Both the position numbers and the translations under genes were made by a program. This document shows positions 5,957-13,919 of a DNA stretch of 57,597 bases, in pieces; the first letter of the stretch is position 1, and every line of letters begins with the position of its first letter. The notes beneath the pieces are model-generated. The model did not search any database and was not told the origin of the DNA. It saw nothing but the letters and a program-made list of their open reading frames with translations. This stretch comes from a virus. The DNA lies in IMG/VR virus record IMGVR_UViG_3300037119_000577, positions 1-57,597 of that record. One strand, written 5' to 3'.

Positions 5957-6310
5957 TTATTTTACCTCCCCCTGCAACAAAGACTGAATTAGGCGCAACT
6001 TCATGTCGGGCGCGAACTCTTTGATGGCTAAAAGGGTGGCAATATTCTCTCGCAAAGTGCGCTCTCCAGTAGTGAGGATAATTTTCTTGTCCTCAATTTC
6101 CTCCCGGGCGTCCTGCCTATCGCGGGCGGCCTCGGCAGTAATCATATACCGGACCGCCATTTCTTTGATAGGAGCCTTAGTGCGAGGGGAGATATAGCCG
6201 CGGCTATTGAGTTCGGCGGCGATCCGGGAGTACTCGATCCCTTGTCTGCGGAGGCGGGTTGCGAGTTCGGCGGCTTCTTCGTGGGAGATTGCGGACTTTG
6301 CGGTGACCAT
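5957..6310 (-). CDS. Predicted helix-turn-helix protein, 117 aa
   Basis: Residues 10-45 (EEAAELATRLRRQGIEYSRI then AAELNSRG) resemble the helical DNA-binding segment seen in serine recombinases and phage regulators. No catalytic recombinase domain is present. The C-terminal half is helical and charged. A sigma70-like promoter lies directly upstream (6359-6387), so it is the first gene of a transcript reading into the left-hand accessory genes. A regulatory role is inferred. Confidence 0.6.
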   Translation of the reverse strand: MVTAKSAISHEEAAELATRLRRQGIEYSRIAAELNSRGYISPRTKAPIKEMAVRYMITAEAARDRQDAREEIEDKKIILTTGERTLRENIATLLAIKEFAPDMKLRLIQSLLQGEVK

Positions 6311-6358
6311 GTTAAACCCCTTGGCTTGTGTTAAGTGTGTCGACTGCCGACATCCACT

Positions 6359-6387
6359 CTTTTAAAGCAAACCGCGGGCCAAGTCAA
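6359..6387 (-). promoter_or_regulatory. Sigma70-like promoter, TTGACT-N17-TAAAAG
   Basis: On the minus strand TTGACT (6382-6387) and TAAAAG (6359-6364) have a 17-base spacer, 49 bases before the ATG at 6310. The same hexamers recur at 16982-17009. Confidence 0.55.
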
Positions 6388-6437
6388 GGGTCAGTGTAAG
6401 CAGGCACTTAACCCAAGAGGGGCTGTCTAAGGATTGG

Positions 6438-6740
6438 TCAGTTGGTATAGGGGGTTACGATCAGCGAATCGATCCCGGTTAAGAGCCTATCTTTGACCGT
6501 GGAACCGTGGAAGACCGGGTCGAGATTATGAAGAATATCGTACAAGGGTAGGGGTAAATCGACCAATTGGGCGAATATAGGGGCCAAAATCGGACGAAGG
6601 TCCACCCCGTGCTGACGGGCAATTTGGTAGTGCTTTGAGGCGTCGGAGTCCCACCCCAAGAAGGACCACACGTTGTCCGCAGTGGCGTCGTCGGGGATAC
6701 GGTCCAGGATCTCTTGACGAATTTTGAGTAAGTCGGCCAT
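6438..6740 (-). CDS. Hypothetical protein, 100 aa
   Basis: An ORF from ATG 6740, probably helical, with no recognised motif. It follows the CPT-core gene downstream of the polymerase and is the last gene before the promoter region at 6310-6437. Confidence 0.65.
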   Translation of the reverse strand: MADLLKIRQEILDRIPDDATADNVWSFLGWDSDASKHYQIARQHGVDLRPILAPIFAQLVDLPLPLYDILHNLDPVFHGSTVKDRLLTGIDSLIVTPYTN

Positions 6741-6753
6741 CGGGGAGTACCTC

Positions 6754-6942
6754 CTACCACTGTTTATCGTCCGGAATGATCCAACCTTTAGGTTTCTTTT
6801 TCGGATTCAGTAACTGGGCGGTCTCGCAGCAAAATTGGGGATACATCGCCCACCGACTAGGGTTTAGCCAGATCACGCGGAGTTCTTCGGGTGTGACGTA
6901 TCGCCAAGGATTCAGGGTGTCGAATTGGTGAAGCCAGATCAT
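6754..6942 (-). CDS. CPT-core family micro-protein, 62 aa
   Basis: Begins MIWLHQFD and contains the family core as FCCETAQLLN near residue 38, followed by a Lys/Pro-rich tail. The ATG overlaps the stop of the polymerase C-terminal gene as ATGA. It is one of six family members on the minus strand; three others sit just upstream of the polymerase. Function unknown. Confidence 0.75.
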   Translation of the reverse strand: MIWLHQFDTLNPWRYVTPEELRVIWLNPSRWAMYPQFCCETAQLLNPKKKPKGWIIPDDKQW

Positions 6943-7802
6943 TTAGCGTCCATCCACGTAAATCCTGAAACGAACCCGACCCTAATCTTGACTGTCCATC
7001 CGAGATCGTCGTTTAAAGATTGGACGGCGGCTTCTTTAGCGGCACGGAATTCCTCGAGGCGGTCGGTAGGCACTTCTGCCAAAATTTCGTCATGAATTAC
7101 GGTCACGAACCGACTGTAAGGCGCTAGAGCGAAAAGTTTGGCCGTCAGTATATGGATTAATCCAGACACGGAACTCTGGATCAAATAATTAAACGCCTTG
7201 CGAGGTTCGGGGGTTAGCCTATACCCAAACTCGTTTATCAATGCCCCGTCTAACTTAATCTGCCGCTCGAGACTGTCGGCCAACTCGCGAACTTTCGCAA
7301 AAAGTGCCCAATACACATTATAGAATTCCTTAGCCTCCTTAAACGACAATATGAATCCGTTTTCGTACGCAGTATTTACTAATTTGCGAGGCTGCATAGA
7401 ATAACCGAGACCGAGGCAAAGGATTTTATGCAGTTGTCTCAGGGTCTTAAGGGATTTCTTAATAATATCGTCGTCGGCTACCCACTGGTCCGCGAACGAC
7501 CCCGCAGGCCACGTCGCGTTGAACGCGGCGCGCACTTCGTCCTTACCTATCGGCGACCGGCTGGCCACCATTAAATAAATATCAGAAATCATCAACGTGT
7601 GATTACTATCGTAGTACGGCCGCTCGCCAACGCCGTCCAACGTTGCGTACCGGTACATGCGATCGCCGGAATAGTGACTAGTAACCGCAGGCTCTCCTGA
7701 AGCCAGGTCCATTGACACGATTGTATAACCTGGATCAGTCTCGATACACCGCATTAGCTCGGGGCTTTTCCTGCTGAGCCCTTGAGGATTTAATCGGGCC
7801 AC
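6939..7802 (-). CDS. Family A DNA polymerase, C-terminal part (palm and fingers), 287 aa
   Basis: Carries motif A (VSMDLASGEPAV, catalytic Asp), a motif B region (HKILCLGLGYSM, a KxxxxGxxY pattern) and motif C (VIHDEILAE, catalytic Asp). It starts inside what should be one continuous motif: RLNPQGLSRK normally follows the Thr-x-x-Arg segment that ends the N-terminal part at 8371. The GTG at 7802 is preceded by GGAGG with five bases between, so this part appears to be translated on its own and would have to assemble with the N-terminal polypeptide. A spliced intron is the alternative, but the insert leaves little room for a ribozyme. Confidence 0.88.
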   Translation of the reverse strand: MARLNPQGLSRKSPELMRCIETDPGYTIVSMDLASGEPAVTSHYSGDRMYRYATLDGVGERPYYDSNHTLMISDIYLMVASRSPIGKDEVRAAFNATWPAGSFADQWVADDDIIKKSLKTLRQLHKILCLGLGYSMQPRKLVNTAYENGFILSFKEAKEFYNVYWALFAKVRELADSLERQIKLDGALINEFGYRLTPEPRKAFNYLIQSSVSGLIHILTAKLFALAPYSRFVTVIHDEILAEVPTDRLEEFRAAKEAAVQSLNDDLGWTVKIRVGFVSGFTWMDAK

Positions 7803-8374
7803 GAATGCCTCCGACTCATGCAACGGTCAAACCATAACTTAAATTCAGTTAATGTCAGGTCGTTTTTGGCCACATTGCATGTTCCGCAACATGCTCGTAA
7901 ATTGTTAACTAGGTATCCTGCAGTGTTATCTAATCTATCTACCCCATTAACGCGTACCGAATCCGCGACTCTACCGCCTCGATTATATGTCTTAATATTA
8001 CTACTTGCGGGTATACCGCATATATAACATGGCGACATTATCAGGTCTCGGAATTCGTCTAAGGTCACAGAAAATTCGTAATTCCGGCTCTTGGCGTTAA
8101 ATTTATAACTCCGAAAATGCTGGCGCGTGGCGGCCTCCCCATCGGGTAGCCGGCTCAGGTTCTTGCGCGGACGATTCGCCCACCGGTCTGCTTTACAGCC
8201 ACACGAGGGTAGAGGTCGATACCGAAGATACGGCCCTCTGAACACCCGCTCGGTTCCGCAATCGCATCTACCTAAGTAGTAGGGTACTTTATTTTTGGTG
8301 TGCGAAAAACTTAGTACGGTCACTAATCCGAATTTCGCGTTGATCATATCGATCCGATTGTGCGCAGCAGTCAA
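7790..8374 (-). CDS. HNH homing endonuclease splitting the DNA polymerase gene, 194 aa
   Basis: The N-terminal domain has the pattern common in phage HNH proteins (FGLVTVLSF, YYLGRCDCGTERVF, SCGCKADRW), with a putative zinc site. The C-terminal part has CYICGIP, a conserved GVDRLDN, LRACCGTCNVAKND and FKLWF, an HNH with CxxC zinc pairs. The TTG start at 8374 lies behind GGGAGG, which is part of the codons for the polymerase's Gly-Gly; the TGA of the upstream half overlaps it. The ORF fills the whole interval between the polymerase halves. HNH endonucleases such as I-HmuI of phage SPO1 are known from DNA polymerase genes. Confidence 0.88.
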   Translation of the reverse strand: MTAAHNRIDMINAKFGLVTVLSFSHTKNKVPYYLGRCDCGTERVFRGPYLRYRPLPSCGCKADRWANRPRKNLSRLPDGEAATRQHFRSYKFNAKSRNYEFSVTLDEFRDLIMSPCYICGIPASSNIKTYNRGGRVADSVRVNGVDRLDNTAGYLVNNLRACCGTCNVAKNDLTLTEFKLWFDRCMSRRHSWPD

Positions 8375-9585
8375 TGGCGACCTCCCGCCATACGGCTCGT
8401 GCTAGTCCCGGCAACTTTGATGTCGATATACCAACGATTACAGTGACTTGACGCCGCGTATAGAGCGTCAATCTGTTTCAGTACGATCATGCGCTTCTTC
8501 CGTTTCTGTAACATTAGTCCCGGCTCGCCCCACTGACCCAGTAAACTAGCCTTCGTAGACGGGGCTCCCTTCTTAGTAAAGAACTTGGGCACCATCCCCA
8601 TCTTAATCATAAATAGGTGCACCAGTTGCGCCCCCGATCCGGGATTGAATTTCACTTCCTTGAGTGCCTTCGGGTCCCCGGCGCGGTACTTACGAAGACG
8701 GCCCTCCCGACCCTTGTCGGTCTTAACCTTACTCAACCACTTCTGTAGGCGGTCCTCTTCGACTTCCGCGATCTGAGGGGCGTACGCCGTCAAAAAGCGC
8801 TGCTCAATCTCGGTAATCTCCTTGGCGACGATTTCCCGGTTCTTAAGAGCGAGGGGCCGGTTAATCGGAACGCCCCGGATCTTAGCGCCCACCACGAAAT
8901 CCGCGGTCGACTTGTACAGCTGGTGATCGAGGGACCAGTCGTACCCGATCGTCACGAAATAGTCCGTGATGAACTTATAGAGGCGGAGGGTAATCTCAGT
9001 GTCCGCGACGTTGTAAGTACGCAGAATGTCCGGGGGCAGCCGATCGAGGTACATACCCTCCTGGCCCTTCTTAACCCCGGGCACGTTCGCCTTGATCCAG
9101 TCGTGGGCCTCTTTTTTATGGGAGACGGTTTCACCGAGGATCCGGAGGGCGCACTTAACGAGACCGAGGCCCGCGGTTGGGATCTTTTTAACCTCAGGGG
9201 TCTCCCCGTACTCAATAACAACGGACTCGTCGACCACGACTTCAAACGCGCTCTTGTCGCCCCCGTTATCATACACTTGCGCGAGGCGCATCGTATCGAA
9301 GGCCAAGTCGGGCTGTAGGTGCGGGTATCGACACAGGAAAACGCCCTTCTCGAATTGGTAGTTATGGACTATAAATTGGTAGCTGTCGGCGACAAGCTCG
9401 GCGATACGTTGGCCGACTTCGACTTCACCTACCAAGTACTCTGACCGGATCTCGTCCCCGACGAACTCGGAAAAGGCACACGACATTACCCGGAACAGGG
9501 GCCTGTAGTATTCGGTCGAGGCTCGAAAGGACCCGTCGGGCTGGAGTTCGCCGGTCTCAAAGTCCAAGCATATTATCTTATACAT
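8371..9585 (-). CDS. Family A DNA polymerase, N-terminal part (3'-5' exonuclease and start of polymerase), 404 aa
   Basis: Exonuclease motifs are in order: CLDFETGE (residues 7-14, metal-binding Asp and Glu), IVHNYQFEKGVF, and YNVADTEITL. The polymerase domain starts in the second half and stops right after GTSTSRMAGG, the Thr-x-x-x-Arg motif, followed by two stray residues and a TGA. The ATG at 9585 (MYKIICLDFE) is preferred to the upstream in-frame ATG at 9651, because the upstream stretch is occupied in another frame by a CPT-core gene. Together with 6939-7802 it would make a T7/PolI-type replicative polymerase of about 690 residues. Confidence 0.88.
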   Translation of the reverse strand: MYKIICLDFETGELQPDGSFRASTEYYRPLFRVMSCAFSEFVGDEIRSEYLVGEVEVGQRIAELVADSYQFIVHNYQFEKGVFLCRYPHLQPDLAFDTMRLAQVYDNGGDKSAFEVVVDESVVIEYGETPEVKKIPTAGLGLVKCALRILGETVSHKKEAHDWIKANVPGVKKGQEGMYLDRLPPDILRTYNVADTEITLRLYKFITDYFVTIGYDWSLDHQLYKSTADFVVGAKIRGVPINRPLALKNREIVAKEITEIEQRFLTAYAPQIAEVEEDRLQKWLSKVKTDKGREGRLRKYRAGDPKALKEVKFNPGSGAQLVHLFMIKMGMVPKFFTKKGAPSTKASLLGQWGEPGLMLQKRKKRMIVLKQIDALYAASSHCNRWYIDIKVAGTSTSRMAGGRH

Positions 9586-9695
9586 AAGGTGAACATCTCC
9601 ACCGTGGGGCACATAGTCCGCATCGTAATCGTCGGGTATGTCCGCGACCATCTATAGTAACGGCCAAGTAAGAACGTATCTTCTACCCAATACAT
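9573..9695 (-). CDS. CPT-core family micro-protein, 40 aa
   Basis: Begins MYWVEDTFLL and ends with the core MCPTVEMF and six residues. It overlaps the start of the DNA polymerase gene by 13 bases in another frame, which is why the polymerase start is placed at 9585. One of three family members in tandem here. Confidence 0.75.
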   Translation of the reverse strand: MYWVEDTFLLGRYYRWSRTYPTITMRTMCPTVEMFTLCIR

Positions 9696-9700
9696 TCTTC

Positions 9701-9853
9701 TCACGGGCGCGCCTTAAATGGGTTACGGACGGATTGGGCGAACAACTTAATAGTCGGACAGCATACGTACTGCGCGGATATGCTCCACACCCTAAGCGTG
9801 GGTATGCGCATCCAGTGCGGCCCGTCCGGTACTCCGACGTCTCGCCAAAACAT
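9701..9853 (-). CDS. CPT-core family micro-protein, 50 aa
   Basis: Begins MFWRDVG and has the core VCCPTIKLFA at residues 30-39, followed by a basic tail (SVRNPFKARP). The start overlaps the previous stop by one base (TGATG), showing tight coupling to the gene at 9853. Confidence 0.75.
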   Translation of the reverse strand: MFWRDVGVPDGPHWMRIPTLRVWSISAQYVCCPTIKLFAQSVRNPFKARP

Positions 9854-9972
9854 CAGCGCCTCAACATATTAACGGTGGGGCACGCCGCCGGATAAATGCT
9901 ACCTACGGCAGGACCGAGCCAATATAGGACCCTACCCCCGAGCTTGCCGTATACCCAAATCGACGTTACCAT
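9853..9972 (-). CDS. CPT-core family micro-protein, 39 aa
   Basis: A very short member: aromatic N-terminal half (IWVYGKL, LYWLG) and the core ACPTVNML followed by Arg-Arg and stop. The ATG lies seven bases inside the end of the collagen-like lipoprotein gene. The core ends almost at the C-terminus, so the tail beyond it is dispensable in the family. Confidence 0.72.
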   Translation of the reverse strand: MVTSIWVYGKLGGRVLYWLGPAVGSIYPAACPTVNMLRR

Positions 9973-10679
9973 ACGACTTCACCTGCCGAAGTTACGGAAA
10001 AATAACAGAGGGTTCCGTCCGTTGAAACATAGTTACCGGGCACCAGTAGCGAAAATCGCGTGTTCTTGCCGTTCGCATTATCGGAGAACGAAGCCAAAAT
10101 TGATCCGTCGTTGAGCCTTAAGAGCACCTCGTCGAACCCGGGCCCATTTCCGCACGGATCAATCGCCGCCACGGGGGTAAATGGGGTCGGAGGGGCGTCC
10201 AAACCGTTTTCGCCGTCCTCCCCGTTACACACCGTCGCCGACTGTTGGCCCGTGTCGAAGGGGGACCAGAGGCCGTCACGATCCGAGTCGAGGGCCGCCA
10301 ACCAGGTCACTCCTCCCGCGGGGCATCCGATTGCGGGGCCGAATTCAAATACGACAGAATACCCAGCAGGCCCCGTTGGACCATAATCGCCAGTAGCGCC
10401 GTTAGCACCGTCAGTACCAGAAACGCCCGTACTCCCCACAGAGCCAGTAGGACCGGCGCTCCCAGTAGGGCCTTGAGTACCGTTCGCGCCGTTTTCACCG
10501 GGGAGCCCATTCGTGCCGTCCTTACCGTCTTTTGGTTGTTGACCGGATTGTACCGTAGGGGGAGGGGTTGGCGCAGGGTCCGGTTGGGCGCACCCTTCGG
10601 TCACGCATTCCGACTGATAATAGACGCGCCCGCAGCCTATGATTAACGCGGCCGTTGCAAGTATTTTGACCAGGTACAC
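9966..10679 (-). CDS. Collagen-like lipoprotein, 237 aa
   Basis: The GTG at 10679 is preceded by GGGAGG. A signal peptide with lipobox (ATAALIIGC, C16) is followed by a Cys/Pro-rich linker and about 16 Gly-x-y triplets (about residues 52-100; for example GTNGLPGENGANGTQGPTGS), then a C-terminal globular region with a DSDRDGLWSPFDTG calcium-loop-like segment and several Cys. Phage collagen-like repeats are usually found in fibres; here the lipobox suggests a membrane-anchored trimeric stalk made in the infected cell. It is coupled to the exported ClpP-like gene upstream. Surface shielding or adhesion is inferred. Confidence 0.75.
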   Translation of the reverse strand: MYLVKILATAALIIGCGRVYYQSECVTEGCAQPDPAPTPPPTVQSGQQPKDGKDGTNGLPGENGANGTQGPTGSAGPTGSVGSTGVSGTDGANGATGDYGPTGPAGYSVVFEFGPAIGCPAGGVTWLAALDSDRDGLWSPFDTGQQSATVCNGEDGENGLDAPPTPFTPVAAIDPCGNGPGFDEVLLRLNDGSILASFSDNANGKNTRFSLLVPGNYVSTDGTLCYFSVTSAGEVVW

Positions 10680-11365
10680 GAGATACCTCCCGAAAGATTG
10701 AGGAACATGCCCAAGGATTTTTGTAGACGCACCGACTTAAGAATACGGGGCACCAGCTGGGGGTAATTAGGGACGATCTTAAGAAAATGCGGATCGGCTT
10801 CATTAAGCTCGTATCCGGACCAGAGGGTTTCCCGATTAAAATGGTGAAGGATAACGTCCGCCTTCATCCGAAGCGCGCCGTACAGCTGATAAAGCATCAA
10901 CCGGTCGTCGTGCTGAAGAGACTCGGCCCAATTGGTAGCGGACTCCCGGGTGAGCACTCCCGACACACCAATCCGCGCCCCATGCCACAGTAGATAAGAG
11001 CCCGGCAAGGCCCACCGGTTCGTACACTGGGAGTATATGTAGAACGCCATGGACGCCGACATACTCAAGGTGTAACAATTGACAGTGCGCTTTTGGCCTT
11101 TGAGGAGGGCGATCAGGTTGATCAACTCCTGGCCCGCTGTAACCACGCCGCCCGGGGAGTCGATCAGGATGTCCACGGACTGCTTTGAGGGCACTAGGAG
11201 CCGCTGTTGGAGGGCGGCTTTGATAGGTGTGATCGACTCATCGGTAATCATGCCGTCGATAAAGATGAGGGGATCGGGTTCGGCGTCGGCGAACGTGGCC
11301 CACAGTAGGCAGCTAAGGACCGCCGCCAGAGTAACTAAAGACAGCCAATTAATAAACTTGCTCAT
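10643..11365 (-). CDS. Exported ClpP/SppA-like serine protease, 240 aa
   Basis: A hydrophobic N-terminus (LVTLAAVLSCLLWATFADA) looks like a signal peptide or anchor. The ClpP fold is indicated by DSPGGVVTAG (oxyanion loop), LSMSASMAFYIYSQC (nucleophile Ser in the position of the SMA motif) and LPGSYLLWHGARI (His). The C-terminal part beyond residue 200 is extra. It starts as ATGA with the Sak4-like gene. Targeted outside the cytoplasm, it may process envelope or phage-exported proteins such as the neighbouring collagen-like lipoprotein. A second, cytoplasmic ClpP-like gene lies at 54143. Confidence 0.78.
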   Translation of the reverse strand: MSKFINWLSLVTLAAVLSCLLWATFADAEPDPLIFIDGMITDESITPIKAALQQRLLVPSKQSVDILIDSPGGVVTAGQELINLIALLKGQKRTVNCYTLSMSASMAFYIYSQCTNRWALPGSYLLWHGARIGVSGVLTRESATNWAESLQHDDRLMLYQLYGALRMKADVILHHFNRETLWSGYELNEADPHFLKIVPNYPQLVPRILKSVRLQKSLGMFLNLSGGISCTWSKYLQRPR

Positions 11366-12210
11366 TTGCCCATCCTGTCCGCTTTAAGTTTCGCGAGTAA
11401 CGAAAGATCCGCAGGCATCGTAGGTTCTTGGATGTCCAGACCGGACAATCGCGGCGAAAAGTTCATTGCTTTCTTCTGGTTACCCGATTCGTCCTTCGAA
11501 ACCTTGGTGAGGTCGGTAAGAAACTGGAACTTGTACTTTGTTTCCCCGCCCCGCGTCATCTTACCGACGACCGCGATGTCCCCGAAATGCTGATTCAAGG
11601 ACTCCGCCAAACCGTAGCCGCCAAGCCGGGGGGCCGCCTCGTCGATAGCGCCAAACGCGTCCGTCGATTTGACATCCAGGACCCCCGTTACAACGATATG
11701 GGTACCGAGTTCCCGCTGGCATGCCTTGAGGAGGCCAATAACTTCGCCTAGGATTTCTTGGGTCGCTTCGGTCTCCTTGTACGTATTATGCTTACCCGCG
11801 GTAGTGCGGCACTTCTCCTTCCACTCCTGGGTACCTTTCACCATCGCTTCAAGGACCGCGAGACCGTCGACGGCAATCGCCTTGTACGCCTGGGACTTGA
11901 TGTACGCCTGGTCCATCAAGATCGCACGAAGGAACTCGAGGGACTCGTCGGAAGTAAAGGCGCGCTCGTCTTTCTCCCCGGGCCACACGCCATAGTCGAT
12001 GCACATTGGCTCGACATTAGCCTTACCTTGAACGGATGCGGTCTTCGGCCCGTGGGACTCTCGGAGCCCATACAGATAAAGCGTCTTAACGCCCAAGGTA
12101 CCGATACAATACGACTTTCCCGCGCCTTGACTTCCAAGCACAATAAGTTCAAGCAGTGGGTTCTTAAGAGCCTTAGCGGCGGACTTTTTCGCGGCGTCGA
12201 AGTTAAACAT
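11362..12210 (-). CDS. RecA/Sak4-like AAA ATPase, 282 aa
   Basis: A Walker A motif (LGSQGAGKS, about residues 26-34), a Walker B-like strand (YKAIAVDGLAVLEAM) and a later THIVVTGVLD strand fit the RecA-fold ATPases that phages use as Sak4-type single-strand annealing or recombination proteins. It lies among exonuclease, SSB and resolvase genes, which supports a role in recombination. P-loop NTPases of this type are hard to separate, so the exact class is less certain. Confidence 0.72.
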   Translation of the reverse strand: MFNFDAAKKSAAKALKNPLLELIVLGSQGAGKSYCIGTLGVKTLYLYGLRESHGPKTASVQGKANVEPMCIDYGVWPGEKDERAFTSDESLEFLRAILMDQAYIKSQAYKAIAVDGLAVLEAMVKGTQEWKEKCRTTAGKHNTYKETEATQEILGEVIGLLKACQRELGTHIVVTGVLDVKSTDAFGAIDEAAPRLGGYGLAESLNQHFGDIAVVGKMTRGGETKYKFQFLTDLTKVSKDESGNQKKAMNFSPRLSGLDIQEPTMPADLSLLAKLKADRMGK

Positions 12211-12452
12211 TACTTACGGTCTCCTTTGAGGTTCAAACGTTTAACCAGGTCCAAGTTAGCGGCCTTACGGTCCGCAGCTTCCCGGCGCTTAGCTTCCCAC
12301 TTCCGACGGGCCAGACGCTCGAGAGGGGTGCGACGACGGGACTGATCGTACGGGATCACTTGGGCCAAGCCAATGCTGCCCCCGAAGACCGAGACCCGGG
12401 CCGTTTGAAAGACCCGGTTAAGGACGGTATTAATATCTTTTTGATCACTCAT
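12210..12452 (-). CDS. Hypothetical basic protein, 80 aa
   Basis: ATG at 12452, with GGAGG upstream, overlapping the previous stop as ATGA. The C-terminal half is Arg/Lys/Ala-rich and helical (for example RLARRKWEAKRREAADRK). It may bind nucleic acid. It lies between recombination genes. No family is recognised. Confidence 0.65.
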   Translation of the reverse strand: MSDQKDINTVLNRVFQTARVSVFGGSIGLAQVIPYDQSRRRTPLERLARRKWEAKRREAADRKAANLDLVKRLNLKGDRK

Positions 12453-12586
12453 TGTTTGGTTCCTCCATTAAGCTTATCGTCGGTCCGTCTGGAAAACTTT
12501 AGCAGTTTCTCAGAACCGCAGCGAGGACAGCGGGTTACCTTGGTGCGCATTAATAGTCGGCAAGAGGCGCACTTGTATATAGTCAC
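12449..12586 (-). CDS. Small zinc-ribbon protein, 45 aa
   Basis: GTG start overlapping the exonuclease stop as GTGA, and an ATGA overlap at its end. Two CxxC pairs (YKCASCRLL and RCPRCGSEK) separated by about 11 residues form a typical zinc ribbon, followed by a basic tail. It may be an accessory to the exonuclease, which ends in a zinc ribbon of its own, or a small DNA-binding factor. Confidence 0.72.
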   Translation of the reverse strand: MTIYKCASCRLLMRTKVTRCPRCGSEKLLKFSRRTDDKLNGGTKQ

Positions 12587-13371
12587 CGGGACCCCGGCCG
12601 CAGAGACGCCTTCTTTTCCAGTGAAAGCAGATTGTTACGATCACGGGTCTCCGCGCCGCACTCGACGCATTTGTATCTTTGATACTTACCAACCGCGGTA
12701 AACTTGTAACCGTTCTTCTTAAACTCCGTGGATCCACAGTTACACTCAGTATCTAAGGATGCGGAATACATATTGAAATTGATCGAGTTATCCCACGGTT
12801 CGAGCTTCTTATAAAGTTCCTCGAGCGAGAGTACATCGTACTTATTATACCGCTCCATCTCTTTCCACGCCGCCAGATTGCCCGCGAGGCACTCCTTCCA
12901 CAATTCGAACCCGCCAAACTTCGCGTGCTTGATCTTCTTGTACTTAACGCACAGTTTGTCCGTCATGTACTCGAGCTTATTGGAAGTAAATTTGAAATGC
13001 TTGGACGCGATCTGTTTGGTATCAATATGCTTAAACGACGATGGGGGCTGAAATCCGTTGAGAATGAACCGCGCGTTCAATTTCTTCTGATCAAAGGACT
13101 TTCCATTTTGGGTGATTACGATATCGGCCTCGTTAAGGAGGTCCCAGATACCCTGGAGCAGCTTGCGGTCGTCTTGGATGTCCTTAACGCCCCGCTGATC
13201 CTTGTACATGATCTTGGTAGGCGGATCATGCAGCCACTTGGCGGACCACGAAAGTACGTGCCAGTCGGAATGGACCTGATTGAGGGCGACGTTGTTCTCC
13301 CAGAGACCCCACACATAGCCGAGCATGGGAGCCGTCTCTATATCAAAGATAAGGACCTTAGGCTTACTCAT
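12583..13371 (-). CDS. DEDDy 3'-5' exonuclease with C-terminal zinc ribbon, 262 aa
   Basis: RNase H-fold exonuclease motifs appear in order: LIFDIETAP (residues 7-15), VITQNGKSFDQKKLNARF, and YNKYDVLSLEELY (Y-x3-D form). This is the layout of exonucleases related to the family B polymerase proofreading domain. The C-terminus has CNCGS and YKCVECGAE, a zinc ribbon. It sits in the recombination/replication operon and probably trims DNA ends for recombination with the Sak4-like ATPase. Confidence 0.8.
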   Translation of the reverse strand: MSKPKVLIFDIETAPMLGYVWGLWENNVALNQVHSDWHVLSWSAKWLHDPPTKIMYKDQRGVKDIQDDRKLLQGIWDLLNEADIVITQNGKSFDQKKLNARFILNGFQPPSSFKHIDTKQIASKHFKFTSNKLEYMTDKLCVKYKKIKHAKFGGFELWKECLAGNLAAWKEMERYNKYDVLSLEELYKKLEPWDNSINFNMYSASLDTECNCGSTEFKKNGYKFTAVGKYQRYKCVECGAETRDRNNLLSLEKKASLRPGSR

Positions 13372-13502
13372 TGTGTTATCATCCTAGCGGCAATAGATAG
13401 TACGCAAGCGGTCCCTGCTCCGAATATAGTAACCGACATACAGTAGCATAGCATCCAACAAATATCGGCTACCCGATCTCGGTATTCACCTAAACTACTC
13501 AT
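13368..13502 (-). CDS. Micro membrane protein, 44 aa
   Basis: ATG at 13502 overlaps the upstream stop by eight bases and the TGA overlaps the next ATG as ATGA. After a charged N-terminus of about 12 residues, the rest is one hydrophobic stretch (ICWMLCYCMSVTIFGAGTAC onward). It is not far from the endolysin gene (13909), so a holin-like role is possible. Confidence 0.6.
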   Translation of the reverse strand: MSSLGEYRDRVADICWMLCYCMSVTIFGAGTACVLSIAARMITQ

Positions 13503-13776
13503 CGTCAGACCTCATCGGGATGTTAAACTTGAGACCACGAACTTTAGCGAATGCTCGAGCCGCTTTCAGCTTAGATGCGAACTTACGTTTATTGTCTAAA
13601 TACTTAGTATCGCGGTAGTCCTTAAGTTCCGCCGTCATCTTCTCGATCTGCTCGTCAGATTTCATAGCCTCGTCTAACCGCTTAATACCCTCGAACAGCG
13701 AGCCAACTAAGTCCACTAGCTCCTCGTCGGTCATGTTTACGAGCCGCGCCTCTTCTAGAATGAGCTTATTTGCCAT
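13495..13776 (-). CDS. Hypothetical helical protein, 93 aa
   Basis: The ATG at 13776 (MANKLILEEA) has GAGG upstream and is preferred to the in-frame ATG at 13818. The protein is strongly charged and predicted helical, possibly a coiled coil, with a basic C-terminal half. Function unknown. Confidence 0.65.
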   Translation of the reverse strand: MANKLILEEARLVNMTDEELVDLVGSLFEGIKRLDEAMKSDEQIEKMTAELKDYRDTKYLDNKRKFASKLKAARAFAKVRGLKFNIPMRSDDE

Positions 13777-13919
13777 GTATGCCTCGGCTTTAAAATGTTT
13801 ATCTCCATCGGGTGCCATGTATAGAAATCAGGCTCTTTAATCAAAAGGCACGTAGGGCAACTCCACCCCCGACTTGTAAAGAACGTCGTATACAGCGGCG
13901 TGGGTCCGCTATACGTCAA
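13755..13919 (-). CDS. CPT-core family micro-protein, 54 aa
   Basis: Starts at a TTG at 13919 inside the 3' end of the endolysin gene. The core is SCPTCLLI at about residue 20, and unusually it is followed by a long tail of about 27 residues. The start codon and its weak binding site make the 5' boundary uncertain. It connects the family to the lysis region. Confidence 0.55.
   Translation of the reverse strand: MTYSGPTPLYTTFFTSRGWSCPTCLLIKEPDFYTWHPMEINILKPRHTWQISSF

Noticed and set aside
5957-6310. Serine recombinase
   Set aside because: Only a helical DNA-binding-like segment is present; the catalytic domain is missing.
7790-8374. Group I intron or intein in the DNA polymerase
   Set aside because: The HNH ORF fills the whole insert and has its own start and stop, the three frames differ, and the C-terminal part has its own ribosome binding site. 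RNA data would still be needed to exclude splicing completely.
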